Shown here piece by piece: positions 17,854-25,702 of a DNA stretch of 50,473 bases. Each line of letters opens with the position of its first letter. Within the stretch, counting starts at the first letter, position 1. A model generated the notes under the pieces. That model worked only from the letters and a program-made list of their open reading frames with translations. It made no database searches and was not told where the DNA came from. The translations under genes and the position numbers were made by a program. Origin of the DNA: Propionivibrio dicarboxylicus (lineage in GTDB: Bacteria > Pseudomonadota > Gammaproteobacteria > Burkholderiales > Rhodocyclaceae); assembly GCF_900099695.1 (NCBI RefSeq), contig NZ_FNCY01000026.1, forward strand, positions 1 through 50,473, given 5' to 3'.

Positions 17854-19464
17854 TCAAGCCGCCGGCGATTGCGATCCGCTACGCACCGAGGCGGCATCCT
17901 CGTCCGCAACCCGACGCAATGCGGCGACAACTTCGCCGACCACGGCATCCCATTCACCGGGAACCCGCTGACGGAACACCCGCACGCCGGGATACCAACT
18001 GGACACCCCATCGGGATTATCCCATCGCCATTCACCGGAAGCGCGAAGCATCAGCCAGCACGGAGTTCCGAGCGCCCCAGCCAAATGCGCAATGACCGAA
18101 TCGACGGCGATCACGAGATCGAGTTGTGCAACAACAGCAGCGGTATCGACAAAGTCGTCGAACTTGCCGCAATCGTTGAGCACGGCACCGAGTTCCGCAT
18201 GGTCAGCGCAATCGCTTTCCGGGATATCTTTTTGCAGCGCAAAGAAATCGGCATCGACCGACCACAGGCGCGCCAGACATGCCAAAGGCACGTCTCGCGT
18301 CGGATTGATCATGCCACTCTGCCTGCCGGCCCAGGCCACACCAACCCGTAGACGACGCCTGACGCCGAGCCGCCGCGACCAATCGCCAACCTCGTTGGGC
18401 GACGGCTTGAGATATGGCGCACAGAGAAAATCGGCGGGCCGATCGAGTCCCAGCGCATGTGGCACACTCATCAGGGGACAATGACAGTCGTGTGCCGGAA
18501 GCGTCTCAAGCGCATCGATCACCAACACCCGTGGATCCAGCATCTGCAGCAAAGATTTCAGACTCGTCGGCACACGCAGAACAACGCGTGCGGCGCGATC
18601 AGCGACCCGTGGCACGAAGCGGACAAACTGAAGGGTGTCACCGAGCCCCTGCTCGTCCCACAACACGATTGTCTTGCCGGAAAGATCGAAATCCCCCAAC
18701 CACGGCGGCGTTGCGTCCTTGAAGTAATACGGGCGTAACTGGCGCGTCGACCATCGCCATTCGAACTCCGCCCACCCCGCGGCGAACTGGCCGTCGCTGA
18801 GAAGGCACAAGGCATGCTCCATATGCGCTTCGGCAAACGCCGGACGCAACGCCAAGGCCCGACGATACGCATCGAGGGCGCAGTCCAATTGCCGCTCGTG
18901 GCGCAGCACATTGCCGAGATTGAGCCAAGTATCCGCATCGTCCGGCGCAGACGCGAGCATCGCCCGATAGCAGTCAATCGCCGGCGCATAGCGTTGCAAC
19001 GCGACCAACGCGTAACCGAGATTGTTCAACGCTTCCGGATGATCGGGAAAAACGTCCAGCACGCGCCGACAGGTATCGACCACCTGCTCATGGCATTCGG
19101 CCAGCAAACAAATGCGGATCCGCCGCAACAAGCGATCAACATCGCTGGGGAATTCGGCGATTCCCGCATCGATGACATCGAGCGCACGCGCCGCCAACTG
19201 ATCGCGAAGTTGTCTGGGCGCTCCCGCGTTCGACTGCGCGATGAGCGCCCGACAGTCCTCGAGACTCTCTTCGAATCGCCCCTGATCAGCAAAAAGCTGG
19301 GCGCGCTCGGTCAGCAGTGGCGGAAAGCGGAACCACGCCGGCGGCGCCGCCGAAAGAAGACGGACAGCCTCGTCAACGGCCCCCATGCATCTGAGCTGCA
19401 CGCATCGCATCAACAGCGCCATGCAGTCCTGCAAAACGATTCCATCGTAGTTTTCTGGTTCCAC
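17854..19464 (-). CDS. TPR-repeat glycosyltransferase
   Basis: A 536-aa cytoplasmic protein with two parts. Residues about 1-250 are helical tetratricopeptide repeats (clear copies around PEALNNLGYALVALQRYAPA and DADTWLNLGNVLRHERQLDC). Residues about 265-525 resemble a GT-B glycosyltransferase related to heptosyltransferases: LWDEQGLGDTLQFVRFVP at the start, RVGVAWAG in the middle and the nucleotide-sugar site VDSVIAHLAGALGTPCWLML near the end. Proteins of this build glycosylate proteins or surface polysaccharides, and the TPRs may hold the acceptor. The GTG start at 19464 follows GGGGTG. It converges with the zincin gene with three bases between the stop codons. The acceptor is unknown. Confidence 0.8.
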   Translation of the reverse strand: MEPENYDGIVLQDCMALLMRCVQLRCMGAVDEAVRLLSAAPPAWFRFPPLLTERAQLFADQGRFEESLEDCRALIAQSNAGAPRQLRDQLAARALDVIDAGIAEFPSDVDRLLRRIRICLLAECHEQVVDTCRRVLDVFPDHPEALNNLGYALVALQRYAPAIDCYRAMLASAPDDADTWLNLGNVLRHERQLDCALDAYRRALALRPAFAEAHMEHALCLLSDGQFAAGWAEFEWRWSTRQLRPYYFKDATPPWLGDFDLSGKTIVLWDEQGLGDTLQFVRFVPRVADRAARVVLRVPTSLKSLLQMLDPRVLVIDALETLPAHDCHCPLMSVPHALGLDRPADFLCAPYLKPSPNEVGDWSRRLGVRRRLRVGVAWAGRQSGMINPTRDVPLACLARLWSVDADFFALQKDIPESDCADHAELGAVLNDCGKFDDFVDTAAVVAQLDLVIAVDSVIAHLAGALGTPCWLMLRASGEWRWDNPDGVSSWYPGVRVFRQRVPGEWDAVVGEVVAALRRVADEDAASVRSGSQSPAA

Positions 19465-19595
19465 TCGTCGTCACCCCGTGATTCGCGCAGCAAGATTATT
19501 CCCACTCCGGCAAAAACCGCAATCGAGACCGGGTAAATCACTGCAAATTCTGTTGCATCGAAACCAACAAAGTCGCCGGCCACGAGAGCGGACAC
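19410..19595 (-). CDS. possible small membrane protein (61 aa)
   Basis: An open frame from a GTG at 19595 has one plausible membrane helix (FAVIYPVSIAVFAGVGIILL) followed by a charged tail. It overlaps the start of the glycosyltransferase gene by 55 bases in another frame. The ribosome binding site is poor and the tail shares DNA with the neighbour, so it may be chance. I recognise no family. Confidence 0.25.
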   Translation of the reverse strand: MSALVAGDFVGFDATEFAVIYPVSIAVFAGVGIILLRESRGDDEWNQKTTMESFCRTAWRC

Positions 19596-19671
19596 CTTCT
19601 CGCCCGCATCCCGATTTCGTCTCGGGACCGTTGAAGTGATACGCTTGGGCTCTCAGTACGGGAGACGAAAT

Positions 19672-20151
19672 ATGCAACGATATTTTCGCCATGTAATCGG
19701 TCTGATTTCGGTCATCATCGCCATCGCCGCGGCGGGCTGTGCCAGCGACAAGGTGCTGGTCAATACGAATGCCAATGCGCAGGACCGCAAGACAACCGCG
19801 AACGACCCCCAGGCTGCGCTGCAGGTGTCTGACATTTCAATCCCGCCGGGGGCGAAACTCGACGCGGAAAAATCGCTGGTCATCGGAACCGGAGAGCGTT
19901 GGCTCGGGCGTCTGGTGATCAAGACCGACATCTCATCGGTGCACGCCTACAATCACTTTTTCAACGGCATGCCGGCAATCGGCTGGAGCCTGATCGCGGC
20001 CATCCAGAGCAATGTCAGTCAACTGACGTATTTGCGCGGCGAACGGGTTGTCATCGTTCAGATTGAATCCGGCTGGTTTGGCGGCACGACGATAACGATC
20101 TCGGCATCGCCACGCCAGTCTTCCGGCAACGAAGCAAAAGCGGCACGCTGA
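19672..20151 (+). CDS. small lipoprotein, unknown function
   Basis: A 159-aa predicted lipoprotein. The signal sequence ends in a lipobox IAAAGC with C23 as the lipidated residue, so it is likely anchored to the outer membrane. A linker follows, then a compact domain from about residue 55 with the landmarks ISIPPGAKLD, GERWLGRLVI, MPAIGWSLIAA and GGTTITISASP, a pattern I have seen in small lipoproteins but cannot name. The start ATG 19672 follows GGGAG. It is first of three closely spaced genes with the GcvH-like and DsrE-like genes. Confidence 0.75.
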   Translation: MQRYFRHVIGLISVIIAIAAAGCASDKVLVNTNANAQDRKTTANDPQAALQVSDISIPPGAKLDAEKSLVIGTGERWLGRLVIKTDISSVHAYNHFFNGMPAIGWSLIAAIQSNVSQLTYLRGERVVIVQIESGWFGGTTITISASPRQSSGNEAKAAR

Positions 20152-20168
20152 CTCGCGCGAACACGGGT

Positions 20169-20603
20169 ATGCCCTTTCAATCCTTCATCGGCCGCATTCC
20201 GAACAACTGCCTGTATTGCCGCGACACGGACATGTGGGTGCGCGACGACGACGGGCAGGTGCTGATCGGCGCAACGGCTTTCGGCCTTCACCGCGCCGGC
20301 GAAGTCATTGCATTCACGGCAAAGCCGAACGGCGCCGAAATCCTTCGCGGCAAAGGAATGGCGACGATCGAGTGCCACAAGACGGTACTTGCCGTTCATG
20401 CCCCGATTTCTTTTCGCCTGATTACCGGCAACGAAGACGCCGAAGCACGTCCTTCAGTGATTCGGGGGTCACCCTACGACGCCGGGTGGATGGCGCGCGG
20501 CCTGCCGCTAGCCTGGGCAAATGACAGCACCTGCCTTTGCAGCGCAGAGGAATACAAGCAGCACATTCTCAGTATCGACCCGGAGGCGCGCTTTGAGCCC
20601 TGA
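20169..20603 (+). CDS. GcvH-like lipoyl-domain protein
   Basis: A 144-aa protein related to glycine cleavage H protein and to lipoate-binding proteins. The stretch DTDMWVRDDDGQVLIGATAF matches the GcvH N-terminus, ECHKTVLAVHAPIS contains K71 at the site where GcvH is lipoylated, and PYDAGWMARGLPLAW matches the C-terminal lobe. Unusual features are a CxxC pair at C14/C17 in NNCLYC and a CLC motif near residue 122. No gcvT or gcvP is nearby, so a role in glycine cleavage is unlikely. It starts 17 bases after the lipoprotein gene and ends inside the DsrE-like gene. Lipoylation and function are inferred. Confidence 0.75.
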   Translation: MPFQSFIGRIPNNCLYCRDTDMWVRDDDGQVLIGATAFGLHRAGEVIAFTAKPNGAEILRGKGMATIECHKTVLAVHAPISFRLITGNEDAEARPSVIRGSPYDAGWMARGLPLAWANDSTCLCSAEEYKQHILSIDPEARFEP

Positions 20604-20979
20604 ATCCCCCGGTCTTGCGTTCCTGATCTGCTCGCCCAGCATCGATCGGCCGGAGAGCTTTGTCACCCCGCTGATCCACGCCATCGCTGCACGGGCGCTC
20701 GACATACGCGTTGAAATCCACTTCGCTGGCCCCGCCGTCAGATTACTTGCCGACGGTGTTGCGGACGCGCTGTATCCGACGCCGGCAAGGGAAAAGTCGC
20801 TTGGCGTTTTTCTGCGCGAAGCATCTGCCTCAGGCGTCAGCCTCCTGGCATGTAGCATGGCTCGGGCAAACTGGCTCGACGCGGACTGTATGCTGATCTC
20901 CGAATGCGATGGAACAGTCGGCGCCACGGCATTTGTCGCGCGCAGCTTTGAGCCCGGCTGGAGAACAATGGTCTTCTGA
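20593..20979 (+). CDS. DsrE/DsrF-like sulphur-relay protein
   Basis: A predicted 128-aa cytoplasmic protein of the DsrE/F/H fold, a family including sulphur-transfer proteins. GLAFLICSPSIDRPESFVTPL opens the domain and GVSLLACSMARANWL carries the cysteine (C87) at the position used for persulphide transfer in active family members; C13 and C99 are also present. I chose a TTG start at 20593 because GGAGG stands six bases before it (20582-20586); it overlaps the GcvH-like gene by 11 bases. The frame is open upstream but that part lies within the preceding gene. Sulphur transfer is inferred, not shown. Confidence 0.7.
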   Translation: MSPESPGLAFLICSPSIDRPESFVTPLIHAIAARALDIRVEIHFAGPAVRLLADGVADALYPTPAREKSLGVFLREASASGVSLLACSMARANWLDADCMLISECDGTVGATAFVARSFEPGWRTMVF

Positions 20980-21024
20980 AGACCTCGCCGCCCCTCACGC
21001 CCTTTTCAAAACCAGCGCAAGCGA

Positions 21025-21052
21025 TTGAATTTTTTCCAATTCAGGCTATCCT
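21025..21052 (+). promoter_or_regulatory. likely promoter of the FliD-like gene, with inverted repeat
   Basis: TTGAAT and TATCCT are spaced by 16 bases, with transcription expected near 21059. A perfect inverted repeat TGAATT-N6-AATTCA (21026-21043) overlaps the -35 hexamer and could be an operator. Confidence 0.4.
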
Positions 21053-21073
21053 ATGGGTATGTGAGGTGGAATC

Positions 21074-21802
21074 ATGAACATTACCGCAATGACCAATCAG
21101 TACCTTGGACTGTCTTCGCTGCAATCCGGGACGAGCACGACGGCATCGACCTCTTCGACGGCTGCCAACAAGGCTTATACGCAAGCCGCGGCACGACTTG
21201 AGCAAGATCGCCAGACAACGACCGCACAGATTTCCACGTATGGACAGGTCAAATCCAACTTTGCGCGTGTTCAGGACAGCAGCAAGGCACTGGCCGCCAC
21301 CCAATCGACGACAAGCGCTTCAACGCTTCAGAAAAACCTGGAAACCTTCGTTTCCACCTACAACAGCGCCCGTAGCTCGGCCGCCAGCACCACCACGGGA
21401 ACCGCTTCCCTAGCGGCAAGGGATCTGCAACGCACGCTGTCGTCCGACAGCGCCCGCAGCGATCTCAAATCCCTTGGTATCAGCCAGAACGCCGACGGCT
21501 CGCTGACTTTCGATGCAACGGCGCTCGCCTCTTCGCTGCAGTCGAATGCCACTACGGTCGCCAATGCCGCCAGCCGTATCGGCAACACGACCGCACAAAG
21601 TGCGACGCGGGCACTCTCCGACACGGGCAGCATCGGCACGTCCTTGAACCGGCTCAATGCGCGTGAAACGGCGATTGAATCACGTCAGGCGGACCAACAG
21701 AAGATGCTGGCCGCAGCCCAGCAACAGGTATCCGAGACGAGCGCGCAACTGACCAACGCCCTGTCGGGCATCAGCAGCTATAACCGCATCTTCTCGATGT
21801 AA
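21074..21802 (+). CDS. FliD-like (flagellar cap C-terminal type) protein
   Basis: A 242-aa protein rich in Ser, Thr and Ala with no signal peptide. Residues about 130-165 (RSDLKSLGISQNADGSLTFD, then an LASSL segment) match the conserved part of flagellar filament cap FliD C-terminal domains, and the ends are predicted coiled coil as in flagellar axial proteins. It is far shorter than FliD (usually above 400 aa) and lacks the N-terminal FliD block. ATG 21074 has GAGGTGGA upstream. No flagellar gene is near. It may be an orphan axial-type protein or a fragment of an ancestral fliD. Confidence 0.55.
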   Translation: MNITAMTNQYLGLSSLQSGTSTTASTSSTAANKAYTQAAARLEQDRQTTTAQISTYGQVKSNFARVQDSSKALAATQSTTSASTLQKNLETFVSTYNSARSSAASTTTGTASLAARDLQRTLSSDSARSDLKSLGISQNADGSLTFDATALASSLQSNATTVANAASRIGNTTAQSATRALSDTGSIGTSLNRLNARETAIESRQADQQKMLAAAQQQVSETSAQLTNALSGISSYNRIFSM

Positions 21803-21808
21803 GCTCGC

Positions 21809-22543
21809 TCAGCGACGACGTCGCGCCTCATACAGGCAGACACCGGTCGCCACGGAAACGTTGAGGCTCTGCACCGACCCAAGCATCGGGATCGTCACGA
21901 GTTGGTCGCAGCATTCGCGCGTCAACCGCCGCATGCCATCGCCTTCTGCTCCCAGCACCCAGGCCGTCGCCGCAGGCCATTGCGCCGTATAAAGACCATC
22001 TTTGCCTTCGGCGTCGGTTCCAATCACCCAGATATCGCGCTCCTTGAGTTCGCGCAGCGTCCGGGCGAGATTGGTGACGGTAATGTAAGGCACGCTCTCG
22101 GCGGCGCCGCTCGCCACCTTGATCGCCGTCTGCGTCAGCCCGACCGCGCGATCCTTCGGCGCGATCACCGCATGCGCACCGACCGCGTCCGCGACCCGCA
22201 AGCAGGCGCCAAGATTGTGGGGATCCTGAATCCCATCGAGCACCAGCAGGAATGCCGGTTCTTCAAGCGTATCAAGCACATCGTCGAGTGAAACATGACG
22301 AACCTCGCCGGTGATGCGGGCGACGACACCCTGATGGCGCATATCGCCACCGGACATGCCAGCCAGCCGCTTGGCATCGACCGGCATGACACGCACGCCT
22401 TGCAACTCGGCGTGCTTCAGCAGATCGCGAGCGCGTGCATCGTTACGGCCGGCATCGATGAAAATCTCAAGGATTGCCTCGGGCTGATGGCGCAACTTGG
22501 CGGTGATGGCATGGAAGCCATGGATGAAGCTCGAACGGGACAT
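21809..22543 (-). CDS. rlmB: 23S rRNA (guanosine-2251-2'-O)-methyltransferase RlmB
   Basis: A 244-aa SPOUT-class methyltransferase that 2'-O-methylates G2251 in the 23S rRNA P loop. The N-terminal substrate-binding domain starts [13 protein letters not shown]. The three knot motifs are visible: [30 protein letters not shown] and [22 protein letters not shown]. It follows rnr, the usual order, with 88 bases between. It converges with the FliD-like gene with six bases between stops. Confidence 0.95.
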   Translation of the reverse strand: MSRSSFIHGFHAITAKLRHQPEAILEIFIDAGRNDARARDLLKHAELQGVRVMPVDAKRLAGMSGGDMRHQGVVARITGEVRHVSLDDVLDTLEEPAFLLVLDGIQDPHNLGACLRVADAVGAHAVIAPKDRAVGLTQTAIKVASGAAESVPYITVTNLARTLRELKERDIWVIGTDAEGKDGLYTAQWPAATAWVLGAEGDGMRRLTRECCDQLVTIPMLGSVQSLNVSVATGVCLYEARRRR

Positions 22544-22631
22544 GAAAGGCTCAATAGAAAATAACCGGGGCGTATTTTACCCCGCCCCCGCGCCAAGCGC
22601 CTGTCCTATCCGACACCGCCTGTCTGACACC

Positions 22632-24890
22632 CTAAGCGCTGCGCTTGCGTCTGGTTTTTCGCGGCGCCTCGTCACCCGACACCGACACCGCCGGCATGCA
22701 CAATTCCGGAGGCGGTTCGGCGAGAACGAAGTCGATGCGACCGGTTTCCAGATCGGCCCGCACTAACCGCACAAACAATCGATCCCCGAGCCGATAGCGC
22801 TGGCCGGTACGTTCGCCGAGCATCTCGTGCTTGACGCCGTCGAAGCGGAAGTAGTCCTCACCGAGCTCGGAGACGTGCACCAACCCCTCGACATAGACCG
22901 AATCGAGCGCGACAAAAACGCCAAAGGGCACGACCGACGCAATCGTCCCGGAGAACTCCTCGCCGATCCGGTCGCGCATGTAGTAGCACTTGAGCCAGTG
23001 CGTCACGTCGCGCGTCGCCTCATCGGCCCGCCGCTCGGTCATCGAACAATGCAGGCCGATGTCATCCCACTTGCCCGGCGTATACCGCTTGCCGTCGAGT
23101 GCCGCCTTGATTGCCCGGTGGACCAGCAGATCGGGATAACGCCGGATAGGCGAGGTGAAGTGCGTGTAGTGCTCGTAGGACAGGCCAAAATGCCCGACGT
23201 TGTCGGGACTGTACATCGCCTGCCGCAACGAACGCAGCATGACTGTCTGCAAGAGTTGGACATCCGGCCGTCCCTTGATGCTTTCCATCAATTTGGCATA
23301 ATCCTTGGCGCTCGGATTCTCCCCGCCGGACAGCGAAAGTCCGAACTCTTTGAGGAAGGTACGCAGCCCCTCAAGCTTCTCCGGCGTCGGCCCTTCGTGG
23401 ATGCGATACAGACAGGGATGCTCATGGCTTTCGAGAAACTCTGACGCGCAGACGTTGGCGGCCAGCATGCACTCCTCGATCAAGCGATGCGCGTCATTGC
23501 GCTGCACCGGCACGATATTGGCGATCTTGCCCTGGTCGTCGAAAAGCATCATCGTCTCGACCGTCTCGAAGTCGATGGCCCCGCGCTTATGCCGTGCCTT
23601 GAGCAGAATCCTGAAGACAGCCTCAAGCGCCTGCAGTCGCGGCTGCAGACTCTGATGCAAGTCGTTATCGGGTTGCAGCTCGCCCGACAGCCATCCCCAC
23701 ACCTGCGTGTAGGTCAGACGCGCTGCCGAACGGAAAACCGCCGGATAGAATTCGTAGGCCTTGATGATGCCACTAGCATTAATATCCATGTCGCAGACCA
23801 TCGCCAGCCGCTCGACATCGGGATTCAACGAACACAGACCGTTGGAAAGCTTCTCCGGCAACATCGGAATGACGCGACGTGGAAAGTAAACCGAATTGCC
23901 GCGTTCCATGGCGTCGCGATCGAGCGCCATGCCAGGCTTCACGTAATGGCTCACGTCGGCGATCGCGACGACAAGCCGCCAGCCGCGTCCTTTCTTTTCG
24001 GCGAACACGGCATCATCGAAATCGCGCGCCGTTTCTCCATCGATCGTCACCAGCGCCAGATCGCGCAGATCCCGCCGCCCTTTCCATTCCGACGACTTGA
24101 CCTTGACCGGCAGCGCTTTCACTTCCTCGATCGCCTGCGGCGAGAACTCGAAGGGCAGATCATGCTTGCGCAACGCGATCTCGATCTCCATGCCCGGATC
24201 GGCATAGTTGCCAAGCACCTCGACGATGCGTCCGATCGGCTGCGAATGGCGGCTTGGCTGCTCGATGATCTCGACCATCACCACCTGGCCGGCCTTGAAC
24301 TTGGCTTTCTTGTCGGTTTTCTTGTCGGGAACGACGAGGATGTCCTGGCTGATCCGCTTGTTCTCCGGCGCCACCAGCGTGATGCCGTGCTCAACGACAA
24401 CCCGACCGACAACGCGACTGTTGGCGCGTTCCAGCACCTCGACGATCGCCGCCTCGCGCCGACCACGGCTATCGGTACCGGTAATGCGAACCAGCGCTCG
24501 GTCGCGATGCAAGACCTTCGTCATCTGTTTGGCATCAAGGAAAAGATCCTCCCCGCCATCGTCAGGAACGAGGAAACCGTAGCCGTCGGCATGTCCCTCG
24601 ACGCGGCCGGCGATGAGGCTCGCCCGTTCGGGAAGAATATAGGCGCCCTTGCGATTTCGCATCAGTTGCGCCTCGCGCTCCATGGCCGAGAGGCGCCGCG
24701 CGAATGACTCGCGCTCCGCTTTATGCACATCGAGCAAATCACACAGAAAATCAAAGCTCACCGGCCGTCCCTGGTCAGCGAGTACCTGAACGACATACTC
24801 GCGCGAAGGCAGCGGCATTGGGTAGCGCGCTGCCTCACGACCGAAGTGGGGATCATTTTTTCGTACTTTCGATAGTTTTTTTATTGACAT
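22632..24890 (-). CDS. rnr: ribonuclease R
   Basis: A 752-aa processive 3'-5' exoribonuclease of the RNase II family that degrades structured RNA. In order: an N-terminal helix-turn-helix/cold-shock part, the RNB catalytic domain with the metal-binding acids in TARDFDDAVF near residue 290, an S1 domain (GEEFSGTIASVVPFGVFVAL), and a short basic tail RKTRRKRSA. The ATG at 24890 has AAGGAAG upstream. That start codon overlaps the -35 hexamer of the tRNA-Leu promoter on the other strand. It is followed by rlmB in a probable operon. Confidence 0.95.
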   Translation of the reverse strand: MSIKKLSKVRKNDPHFGREAARYPMPLPSREYVVQVLADQGRPVSFDFLCDLLDVHKAERESFARRLSAMEREAQLMRNRKGAYILPERASLIAGRVEGHADGYGFLVPDDGGEDLFLDAKQMTKVLHRDRALVRITGTDSRGRREAAIVEVLERANSRVVGRVVVEHGITLVAPENKRISQDILVVPDKKTDKKAKFKAGQVVMVEIIEQPSRHSQPIGRIVEVLGNYADPGMEIEIALRKHDLPFEFSPQAIEEVKALPVKVKSSEWKGRRDLRDLALVTIDGETARDFDDAVFAEKKGRGWRLVVAIADVSHYVKPGMALDRDAMERGNSVYFPRRVIPMLPEKLSNGLCSLNPDVERLAMVCDMDINASGIIKAYEFYPAVFRSAARLTYTQVWGWLSGELQPDNDLHQSLQPRLQALEAVFRILLKARHKRGAIDFETVETMMLFDDQGKIANIVPVQRNDAHRLIEECMLAANVCASEFLESHEHPCLYRIHEGPTPEKLEGLRTFLKEFGLSLSGGENPSAKDYAKLMESIKGRPDVQLLQTVMLRSLRQAMYSPDNVGHFGLSYEHYTHFTSPIRRYPDLLVHRAIKAALDGKRYTPGKWDDIGLHCSMTERRADEATRDVTHWLKCYYMRDRIGEEFSGTIASVVPFGVFVALDSVYVEGLVHVSELGEDYFRFDGVKHEMLGERTGQRYRLGDRLFVRLVRADLETGRIDFVLAEPPPELCMPAVSVSGDEAPRKTRRKRSA

Positions 24891-24911
24891 TTATTTTTCT
24901 TCCTTTAGAAT
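24884..24911 (+). promoter_or_regulatory. promoter of tRNA-Leu
   Basis: A perfect TTGACA (24884-24889), a 16-base T-rich spacer and TAGAAT (24906-24911) precede tRNA-Leu; the start is expected near 24918. The -35 hexamer overlaps the rnr start codon on the opposite strand. Confidence 0.85.
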
Positions 24912-24929
24912 CTCGCCTTCGTTGCAGAT

Positions 24930-25016
24930 GCCCAGGTGGCGAAATTGGTAGACGCGCTAGGTTCAGGTCCTAGTGGTGGCAACACTGTGGGGGTTCGAGT
25001 CCCTTCCTGGGCACCA
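24930..25016 (+). tRNA. tRNA-Leu (CAG)
   Basis: An 87-nt class II tRNA with a long variable arm. GCCCAGG pairs with CCTGGGC, the D-arm reads GCGAAATTGGTAGACGC as in bacterial leucine tRNAs, the anticodon CAG is at 24964-24966, the T-loop is GTTCGAGTC, and CCA is encoded. Confidence 0.97.
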
Positions 25017-25033
25017 CGCAAATGCAACACAGA

Positions 25034-25065
25034 AGCCGCACAACCGACAGGTTTGCGGCTTTTTT
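25034..25065 (+). terminator. intrinsic terminator after tRNA-Leu
   Basis: AGCCGCA pairs with TGCGGCT around an inner AACC-GACA-GGTT stem (one bulged C), followed by a T run. It starts 18 bases after the tRNA. Confidence 0.9.
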
Positions 25066-25144
25066 GTTTGCACGATCGTCAATCGCAACGACATAAAACC
25101 TGGACGACAGGCCGCATGCTATCCCAGAACGGATTCGAAGCCAA

Positions 25145-25618
25145 ATGAGACAGATCTCCCGCGACGATCTCGCCGCGCTGAGCGCCGCGGCCACCGCCTC
25201 GCCGCGTCGGCGCGCCAACCTCAACATTCACGAACACCTGGACGATCCTGTCCAGCGCCTGGCGATCGCGATGGAGCCCGACACACTCGTTCTGCCCCAT
25301 CGTCATCCGCACACCTGGGAATTGCTCTTTCCCCTGAAAGGTCGTTTCATTGTGCTGTATTTCGACGATGCCGGTCACGTGACCCACCGCCAGATACTCG
25401 GCGAAGAAAGCGCGCTCATCGAAACACCGCCAGGACAATGGCACGCGGTGCTGTCGCAAGACACGGGCGGTGTCATTTTCGAAGTCAAACACGGGCCTTA
25501 CACGCCGCTTGCATCGTACGACATCCATGACTGGCGCCAGGAAGACACACCACTCCAGACACGGGCGCTGCTCGACTGGTACGCCCGGGCGCAAATCGGC
25601 GACCGCTTTCCGGACTGA
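25145..25618 (+). CDS. wbuC: WbuC-type cupin metalloprotein
   Basis: A 157-aa single-domain cupin. The metal-binding motif LPHRHPHTWELLFPLKGRF (around residues 48-66) supplies the histidines and glutamate, and TPPGQWHAVLS gives the second cupin motif; GVIFEVKHGPY is typical of the WbuC family. WbuC genes are often found in O-antigen or lipopolysaccharide clusters; the reaction is not established. It lies 84 bases before the arn operon on the same strand and may be co-transcribed. Confidence 0.85.
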   Translation: MRQISRDDLAALSAAATASPRRRANLNIHEHLDDPVQRLAIAMEPDTLVLPHRHPHTWELLFPLKGRFIVLYFDDAGHVTHRQILGEESALIETPPGQWHAVLSQDTGGVIFEVKHGPYTPLASYDIHDWRQEDTPLQTRALLDWYARAQIGDRFPD

Positions 25619-25702
25619 CACGCGCGGTACATTCGCTTCGTATTTGCCGACGCAGCACGTATACTTGCCGTTTTCCTCAATTGATCCGGAAGCCGACCCA
25701 CC

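Noticed and set aside
20169-20603. Calling this gene gcvH of the glycine cleavage system
   Set aside because: No gcvT or gcvP nearby, an added CxxC, a C-terminal tail and a DsrE-like partner point to another role.
22544-22631. Hairpin between rnr and rlmB as a terminator
   Set aside because: A short GC stem around an A/T loop is present but lacks a T run in the right place; the two genes are usually co-transcribed.
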